Position numbers and translations under genes: made by a program. Below are positions 5,812 through 10,485 of a stretch of DNA of 10,485 nucleotides, in pieces. Where the stretch lies: contig JASJEI010000091.1 in the NCBI GenBank assembly GCA_030064795.1, positions 1-10,485 on the forward strand, given 5' to 3'. The notes below the pieces were generated by a model. The model was not told the DNA's origin. It did not search any database and was given only the letters and a program-made list of their open reading frames with translations. The first letter of the stretch is position 1; each line of letters opens with the position of its first letter. Source of the stretch: Pleurocapsa sp. MO_226.B13. GTDB lineage: Bacteria; Cyanobacteriota; Cyanobacteriia; Cyanobacteriales; Xenococcaceae.

Positions 5812-6891
5812 TCAAATCTTAGCAAAGACACTCTTAACGGCGGGATGAACGATCTTGCCAGCTTTGATATTTAAACCTCTTGCCAAAATCGGATTTTTTT
5901 CTAGGGCAGAGATCCCATGGTCAGCTAGTTGCATAACATAAGGTAAGGTAGTGTTATTCAAAGCTTGAGTTGCCGTCCAAGGTACAGCACCAGGCATATT
6001 AGGCACGCCAAAATGAACTACTCCCTCTTCTATGTAGGTGGGTTGGCTATGGGAAGTGGGACGCAAAGTTTCAATACAGCCTCCTTGATCTACCGCTACA
6101 TCGACAATTACCGAACCAGACCGCATCTGTGCCACTAAACTACGAGATACTAATACTGGGGCTTTTTTGCCGACTACTAACACCGCACCAATTAGTAGAT
6201 CTGCATCGATTACAGCGGTTTCGATAATTGCAGGACTACTGTATAGTAACTCGACTCGCGAACCAAATAAATTCTCTAGATAAGATAGACGTTCGACATT
6301 AATATCAATAATCTGGACTCTTGCACCCATGCCGATCGCAATTTTGGCTGCTTCTGTACCGACTACACCACCGCCTAAGATTACTACGTTACCTGGACGG
6401 ACTCCTGGGAAACCACCTAACAATACTCCTCTACCTCCCTGTTGCTTTTCGAGATATCTCGCGCCAAACTGAACCGATAAACGTCCAGCAATAATGCTCA
6501 TTGGGGTTAATAGAGGTAAGCTACCATTATCTAACTCTACAGTTTCATAGGCGATCGCCGTTGTCCCCGATTCAATTAAAGCTTTAGTTAAGTCGCGATC
6601 GGCTGCTAGATGAAGATAGGTAAACAATATTCGATCGGGTTGCAAATATTGGTATTCACCTGGTAATGGTTCTTTGACCTTGACTATTAATTCTTTACTC
6701 CAAGCTTGGGCTGCATTGTCAACGATTTTTGCCCCTGCTTGTTGATACTCTTCGTCTGTAAAACCCGAACCCATTCCCGCCTGAGTTTCCACATATACTT
6801 GATGATTAGGGGATAATGCCCGAACACTATTAGGACTCAAACCGACCCTAAATTCTCGATCTTTTGTTTCTTTAGGAACGCCTATTTCCAT
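5812..6891 (-). CDS. ald: Alanine dehydrogenase
   Basis: This enzyme reversibly deaminates L-alanine to pyruvate and ammonium with NAD+. At 359 residues it is near the usual 360-372. It opens with the family signature MEIGVPKE, and Arg15 (EFRVG) is the pyruvate-binding Arg. KVKEP gives Lys73, YLHLAA gives His94 and VDVAVDQGG gives Asp268. These correspond to the catalytic Lys75, His96 and Asp270 of the M. tuberculosis enzyme at a constant two-residue offset. The NAD-binding GGGVVG (173-178) is followed by Asp196, the NAD-selecting acidic residue. NMPGAVPWTAT (298-308) is the usual C-terminal motif, with Trp where many relatives have Arg. An AGGA site lies 7 bases before the ATG. It diverges from the methyltransferase-argZ pair and converges on the hicB-like gene. 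Confidence 0.97.
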   Translation of the reverse strand: MEIGVPKETKDREFRVGLSPNSVRALSPNHQVYVETQAGMGSGFTDEEYQQAGAKIVDNAAQAWSKELIVKVKEPLPGEYQYLQPDRILFTYLHLAADRDLTKALIESGTTAIAYETVELDNGSLPLLTPMSIIAGRLSVQFGARYLEKQQGGRGVLLGGFPGVRPGNVVILGGGVVGTEAAKIAIGMGARVQIIDINVERLSYLENLFGSRVELLYSSPAIIETAVIDADLLIGAVLVVGKKAPVLVSRSLVAQMRSGSVIVDVAVDQGGCIETLRPTSHSQPTYIEEGVVHFGVPNMPGAVPWTATQALNNTTLPYVMQLADHGISALEKNPILARGLNIKAGKIVHPAVKSVFAKI

Positions 6892-6942
6892 CTAATTTTC
6901 CTGACTCGATCGTCATTCAATACTGCTTGATTGCTAAAAGTA

Positions 6943-6974
6943 ATTAACCTATTAAGGGTAATATAATTTATCAA
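6943..6974 (-). promoter_or_regulatory. Weak promoter and imperfect dyad upstream of ald
   Basis: On the minus strand TTGATA (6974-6969) and TAGGTT (6951-6946) are 17 bases apart, a good -35 with a poor -10. The -10 lies in an imperfect dyad, roughly ATTAACC and GGGTAAT around TATTAA (6943-6962), that could bind an activator or repressor. This is tentative. No clear promoter for the divergent methyltransferase gene was found in the same 172-base gap. Confidence 0.3.
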
Positions 6975-7063
6975 GATAATTTGCTTGAAGATTCTATAGT
7001 GAGATTGTCTGACTATCGATCTGGATAAGATCATTCGCGATCGCTCTTGTAGGAAGTACGAGT

Positions 7064-7774
7064 ATGACAACCAAGCCAATTGAATTCGACCGAGAACGTG
7101 CCAGTCAATACAATCTCGATATTCGTAAAGCAATTCCAGGTTACGAAGCTTTGCATGGCATGGCCCAAAGTTTACTTCAGACTAATCTCTCATCTTCAGC
7201 TAGGTTATTAGTAGTTGGATCGGGAACGGGGATGGAACTAATTAATTTCTGTCAGCAAAATTCTCAATGGATACTAACGGGTGTCGATCCTTCTCAAGAT
7301 ATGATGATAATAGCCAGACAAGAACTGGCGAAGCGAAAACTTTTAGCGCGAGTAAATCTTCATAGGGGTGATCTTGATTCTCTCCCACAAACAGAACCGA
7401 TGGACGCAGCTACATTAATCTTAGTCATGCACTTTCTCCCCGACGATGGCTCTAAGTTAGAGTTACTCAAAAATATTGCCCGACGCTTAAAACCAGGGGC
7501 AGAATTTATCTTAGCCGATCTTCATGGAGATAAATCTGCACGGTATTTTACTAAGTTAAAAACTGCTTGGCAGGCTCATTATTTTAACCAGTTAGATGAT
7601 GCTAACAAGACTCAAGCCGAATCAGAATTTGAGACCAGGATTGATAACTCCATACATTTTATTTCTGAAGCCAGAATTAGGGAATTATTAAACACCGCAG
7701 GATTCGATCTAGTCAGTAAGTTCTATAATGCTTTTTTGTTTGGTGGTTGGACTGCTAAATTTACTGGTAGCTGA
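7064..7774 (+). CDS. Class I SAM-dependent methyltransferase, substrate unknown
   Basis: This 236-residue soluble protein has a seven-strand Rossmann methyltransferase fold. Motif I is LLVVGSGTGMEL (48-59) with the SAM-binding GSGTG. The acidic end of strand 2 is GVDPS (73-77, Asp75, ribose binding). HRGDLDSLP (100-108) resembles the adenine-contacting loop, ATLILVMHFLPDD (116-128) is strand 4, and RLKPGAEFILADLHG (141-155) is the following helix-strand. The C-terminal half (ARYFTKLKTAWQAHYF and FETRIDNSIHFISEARIRELLNTAGF) resembles that of CmoA/YecO-like small-molecule or tRNA methyltransferases, but identity cannot be fixed. AGGAAG (7051-7056) lies 7 bases before the ATG and decides the start. 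argZ follows 46 bases later, so the two may be co-transcribed. No functional link to arginine use is evident. Confidence 0.9.
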   Translation: MTTKPIEFDRERASQYNLDIRKAIPGYEALHGMAQSLLQTNLSSSARLLVVGSGTGMELINFCQQNSQWILTGVDPSQDMMIIARQELAKRKLLARVNLHRGDLDSLPQTEPMDAATLILVMHFLPDDGSKLELLKNIARRLKPGAEFILADLHGDKSARYFTKLKTAWQAHYFNQLDDANKTQAESEFETRIDNSIHFISEARIRELLNTAGFDLVSKFYNAFLFGGWTAKFTGS

Positions 7775-7820
7775 TTCTAGATCGCCCTAACATTTCACTT
7801 TTACTCACCCAGAAACTACT

Positions 7821-9926
7821 ATGACTGAACCAATTCGGATTTTGATGTGCGCCCCCGATCATTACGATGTGGATTATGTAATTAATCCGTGGATGGAGGG
7901 GAATATCCACAAGTCGGCGCGGGATAAAGCTGTGGAACAGTGGTCGAAACTAAATTTTGTCTTGAATGAGATTGCCCAGGTGGATTTGGTTCGAGGACAA
8001 CCAGGCGTACCCGATATGGTGTTTACTGCCAATGCAGGTTTGGTATTGGGAGATAATGTCGTTCTCAGTCGCTTCTATCACCCCGAACGTCAGGGAGAAG
8101 AACCACATTTTAAAAAATGGTTTGCAGATAACGGCTTTAAGGTTTTTGAATTGCCCAAAGACCTGCCTTTTGAGGGTGCAGGAGACGCTCTATTAGACCG
8201 TGAAGGACGTTGGTTGTGGGCTGGTTATGGTTTTCGTTCGGAACTAGATTCTCATCCCTATATCGCCAAATGGTTGGATATTGAAGTTTTGTCTCTGCGC
8301 TTAATAGACGATCGCTTTTATCATCTCGATACCTGTTTTTGTCCCCTCAAAGGTGGTTACTTACTTTATTATCCCGATGCTTTTGATTCCTATTCCAATC
8401 ATCTGATTGAAAAGCGCGTCCCCGCAGAAAAGAGAATTGCGATCGCCGAAGCTGATGCGGTTAATTTTGCCTGTAATGCGGTTAACGTGGAAGATACGGT
8501 AGTAATGAACAAGGCAAGTGGGGAACTCAAGCAGGATCTTGAAGATGTGGGTTTTAAGGTTATTGAAACTCCCCTCACCGAATTTCTCAAAGCTGGTGGT
8601 GCAGCTAAATGTCTGACCCTGAGAATTAACGAACCAGTGCTACCAGACGTTCATGCTAGTACCCCTTTAGAAAGTCGCGTTATCAGCATGGAAGGACACC
8701 TGCTGGATGCAGGGATTATGAATCGTTCTCTGGATTTAATCGTAGACAATGGCGGTAGCTTTAAGGTCTTAAATTTTCACCTAGGTTTAGAAAGACAAAG
8801 TACTTCTAGTGCTGAGGTGAGAGTATCTGCCCCCGACCATGAAGTGATGGAAACCATCATGAGTCAGTTAATTGAAATTGGGGCAGTCATTCCTGAAGAT
8901 GAGGGTAGAAACGCAGTTAGCGAAATTTGTGACTTAGATGGAGTTGCGCCAGACGATTTTTACGTGACTAATATCTATCCTACCGAAGTTAGAGTCAACG
9001 ATCGCTGGATACGAGTAGAAAACCAACGCATGGATGGGGCAATTGTCATTAATGAAGCTGCTGGCAAGATTACCGCTCAATGTAAAATTTTAAGAGATTT
9101 AGATCGGGGCGATCGCGTTGTCGTCGGGGTTGACGGAATTCGTACCGTCCGCAAACAAGCTAACCGAGAAGCAAAAGCCAAAGATGAATTTAGCTTTATG
9201 GGTGCGGGAGTATCCAGTGAGAGAAGAGTTGAGTTGGTAGTAGAACAAATCGCCTGGGAATTGCGTCAAATTCGCGATCGCGGTGGTAAAGTCGTCGTCA
9301 CCGCAGGGCCAGTAGTGATCCATACAGGAGGGGCAAAACACCTTTCTCGTCTCGTCCGTGAAGGCTATATTCAAGGGGTACTCGGAGGAAATGCGATCGC
9401 CGTTCACGATATCGAACAGTCACTGATGGGGACATCCTTGGGGGTAGATATGCAAAAGGGTATTCCCGTCCGAGGCGGACATCGCCATCACCTCAAGGTA
9501 ATTAACACCGTGCGTCGTTATGGCAGCATCGCCAAAGCGGTGCAAGCGGGAGTAGTCAATCAAGGCATCATGTATGAATGCGTCAAACACAACGTACCTT
9601 TTGCCCTGGCTGGTTCAATTCGAGATGATGGTCCTCTGCCCGATACCCAAATGGATCTGATTAAAGCTCAAGCAGAATACGCTCGACTCTTAGAAGGTAC
9701 AGATATGATCCTGATGTTGTCTACCATGCTGCATTCTATTGGCGTGGGTAATATGACCCCTGCGGGAGTAAAAATGGTTTGTGTCGATATCAATCCTGCG
9801 GTAGTTACTAAGTTAAGCGATCGCGGTTCTATAGAGTCAGTTGGCGTAGTCACCGATGTCGGCTTGTTCCTCAGTTTGTTGGTCAATCAATTAGATAAGT
9901 TAACTAGTCCTTATCAGACAGTTTAG
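7821..9926 (+). CDS. argZ: Bifunctional arginine dihydrolase / ornithine cyclodeaminase (ArgZ/AgrE)
   Basis: This is the 701-residue cyanobacterial enzyme known as ArgZ in Synechocystis and AgrE in Anabaena. The N-terminal guanidine-modifying domain (about 1-270) hydrolyses arginine to ornithine, CO2 and two ammonium ions. The C-terminal part, a LOR/SDH conserved region plus NAD-dependent cyclodeaminase (about 275-690), is reported in AgrE to turn ornithine into proline. The catalytic residues I recall for ArgZ all fall at the same numbers: Asn71 (VFTANAG, marks dihydrolase rather than deiminase), Glu118 (FEGAGDALL), His168 (FYHLD) and nucleophile Cys264 (GGAAKCLTLRIN). In the C-terminal part, TAGPVVIHTGGAKHLSRLV (494-512), VLGGNAIAVHDIE (520-532), RGGHRHHLKVINTVRRYGSI (551-570) and ALAGSIRDDGPLPDT (595-609) are intact. 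Full length, no frameshift. It ends in a strong terminator. No NtcA-type GTA-N8-TAC box was found upstream. Confidence 0.96.
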   Translation: MTEPIRILMCAPDHYDVDYVINPWMEGNIHKSARDKAVEQWSKLNFVLNEIAQVDLVRGQPGVPDMVFTANAGLVLGDNVVLSRFYHPERQGEEPHFKKWFADNGFKVFELPKDLPFEGAGDALLDREGRWLWAGYGFRSELDSHPYIAKWLDIEVLSLRLIDDRFYHLDTCFCPLKGGYLLYYPDAFDSYSNHLIEKRVPAEKRIAIAEADAVNFACNAVNVEDTVVMNKASGELKQDLEDVGFKVIETPLTEFLKAGGAAKCLTLRINEPVLPDVHASTPLESRVISMEGHLLDAGIMNRSLDLIVDNGGSFKVLNFHLGLERQSTSSAEVRVSAPDHEVMETIMSQLIEIGAVIPEDEGRNAVSEICDLDGVAPDDFYVTNIYPTEVRVNDRWIRVENQRMDGAIVINEAAGKITAQCKILRDLDRGDRVVVGVDGIRTVRKQANREAKAKDEFSFMGAGVSSERRVELVVEQIAWELRQIRDRGGKVVVTAGPVVIHTGGAKHLSRLVREGYIQGVLGGNAIAVHDIEQSLMGTSLGVDMQKGIPVRGGHRHHLKVINTVRRYGSIAKAVQAGVVNQGIMYECVKHNVPFALAGSIRDDGPLPDTQMDLIKAQAEYARLLEGTDMILMLSTMLHSIGVGNMTPAGVKMVCVDINPAVVTKLSDRGSIESVGVVTDVGLFLSLLVNQLDKLTSPYQTV

Positions 9927-9935
9927 ATTTATGTG

Positions 9936-9968
9936 GGGCGTAACCAAAACTACGCCCTAGATTTTTTT
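9936..9968 (+). terminator. Rho-independent terminator of argZ
   Basis: GGGCGTA (9936-9942) and TACGCCC (9951-9957) form a 7-bp GC-rich stem around an 8-base loop ACCAAAAC. After TAGA comes a run of seven T (9962-9968). It starts 10 bases after the argZ stop codon. Confidence 0.88.
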
Positions 9969-9998
9969 GAGAGAGTATTTGTCAACAAAAAATTAAAC

Positions 9999-10121
9999 TG
10001 GGGACTTGGGGACTAATACTTCCCTACCTCCCTTGTAGAGACGCGACGGGGCTTATAAATTCTTGAGGTTTCCTCAAGAAACAGCCCCTCATATATCGCG
10101 TCTCTACTCCCTATCTCCCCA
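9999..10121. repeat. Nested inverted-repeat element (MITE/REP-like)
   Basis: Four levels of symmetry share roughly one centre. Outer arms are TGGGGA (9999-10004) and TCCCCA (10116-10121). The second level is a perfect 12-bp pair, GTAGAGACGCGA (10035-10046) with TCGCGTCTCTAC (10096-10107). The third is GGGGCT (10048-10053) with AGCCCC (10083-10088). The innermost is TTCTTGAGG (10060-10068) with CCTCAAGAA (10072-10080) around TTT. The left flank also has a GGGGACT direct repeat (10000-10006, 10008-10014). GTAGAGACGCGA...TCGCGTCTCTAC is a string I recognise as a dispersed cyanobacterial repeat. It has no coding capacity, so any mobility would depend on an enzyme elsewhere. Confidence 0.75.
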
Positions 10122-10183
10122 CTTTTTTGGTTTTTAAGATTTACTTGACAAACAGTTTCTGATTTTCCAGCTTTTCTTAACAG

Positions 10184-10213
10184 AAAAAAGCTTCAGAATT
10201 TAATTCTTGAAGC
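10184..10213 (-). terminator. Leftward rho-independent terminator
   Basis: On the minus strand GCTTCAAGAAT (10213-10203) pairs with ATTCTGAAGC (10199-10190), with one bulged base, around a TAA loop, and six T follow (10189-10184). It lies 29 bases beyond the stop codon of the degraded minus-strand gene and marks that gene's former 3' end. Confidence 0.72.
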
Positions 10214-10242
10214 GATAAATTGTTCGGTTTTATGATTTGGTT

Positions 10243-10485
10243 TTAGATTACTCCCGGGCCTTTTCCACCAGGTTCGTTAATCTCTTTTAATTCTTGGGCG
10301 CGTTCTGCTTTTTCCTGTTCCTATTTTTCTTTTAAATCTCCTGGTTCTTCGACATACATTTCCAGGGTAAGAGCATCTCAAACCCTATTGACAAAAGGAT
10401 TGTAGAACAGTCATCATATATTCATTATTCATAGCAGCCCGCTTCATTTTCTGGCGTAAACTACGTTTAATAGTTTTCTCTAGAT
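10243..10485 (-). pseudogene. Decayed 3' end of an unrecognised gene (runs off right edge)
   Basis: Read leftward from the edge, an open frame gives LEKTIKRSLRQKMKRAA, continues to ...TVLQSFCQ and stops at TAG (10387-10385). One base out of frame, past a TTTT run near 10391-10394, the reading continues as VNRV, a TGA, then DALTLEMYVEEPGDLKEK. It meets a TAG at 10323-10321, and resumes EQEKAERAQELKEINEPGG to a TAA at 10245-10243, followed by a terminator. Strongly charged helix-like composition on both sides of the breaks, and the terminator just after, suggest one former gene with a frameshift and two stop codons. I do not recognise the family. Alternatives are an intact neighbour ending at 10385 plus unrelated noise, or sequencing errors. 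Confidence 0.4.

Noticed and set aside
7049..7059. GTA-N5-TAC upstream of the methyltransferase as an NtcA site
   Set aside because: NtcA sites need eight bases between GTA and TAC, and this stretch contains the ribosome-binding AGGAAG.
6882..7133. Minus-strand 83-codon open frame over the ald upstream gap
   Set aside because: It overlaps the methyltransferase start and the ald promoter area, and its translation resembles no protein family I know.
9099..9407. Minus-strand 102-codon open frame within argZ
   Set aside because: It is antisense to the conserved C-terminal domain of ArgZ, with no family features and no promoter.

Overview
The window is cyanobacterial chromosome. At least 16 copies of the HIP1 octamer GCGATCGC are scattered through genes and gaps. 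The gene content also points there: a NAD-synthesis cluster with an NrtR-type regulator, a NuiA-family nuclease inhibitor, and a two-domain arginine dihydrolase/ornithine cyclodeaminase (ArgZ/AgrE). AT-rich gaps and short cyanobacterial intergenic repeats fit a filamentous or large unicellular species, but the sequence alone does not fix the genus.

Left part (1-3864, all minus strand). This is the Preiss-Handler route to NAD in reading order: pncB (nicotinate to NaMN), nadD (NaMN to NaAD), nrtR (Nudix-derived repressor), then a TPR gene, then nadE (NaAD to NAD, cut by the left edge). pncB, nadD and nrtR are spaced 3 and 15 bases apart and look like one transcript. It is driven by a good sigma-70-like promoter with a small perfect palindrome just downstream of its -10. 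The TPR gene sits between nrtR and nadE and has one TPR unit shortened in frame, with a HIP1 site at the join.

Middle (3865-5811, plus strand). A divergent gap with a TATAAT-containing dyad leads into a LOG-family (lysine-decarboxylase-like) protein. A NuiA-family nuclease inhibitor follows. After it come a gene-free 141 bases holding a short EF-hand-like vestige, a stand-alone HicB-type antitoxin without a HicA toxin, and a 10-bp hairpin between converging genes.

Right part (5812-9926). ald (alanine dehydrogenase, minus) diverges from a class I SAM-dependent methyltransferase and argZ (both plus). ald and argZ both release ammonium from amino acids, ald using NAD, so this is a nitrogen-catabolism neighbourhood next to the NAD genes. 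argZ ends in a textbook terminator.

Right end (9927-10485). No intact gene. It holds the argZ terminator, a nested inverted-repeat element of MITE/REP type, a second terminator facing left, and what looks like the decayed 3' end of an unrecognised minus-strand gene.

Nothing here is convincingly a new biological system. The points most worth a second look are the candidate NrtR operator at the pncB promoter, the degenerate Nudix box of NrtR, the shortened TPR repeat, the orphan HicB, the orphan NuiA and the nested inverted-repeat element.
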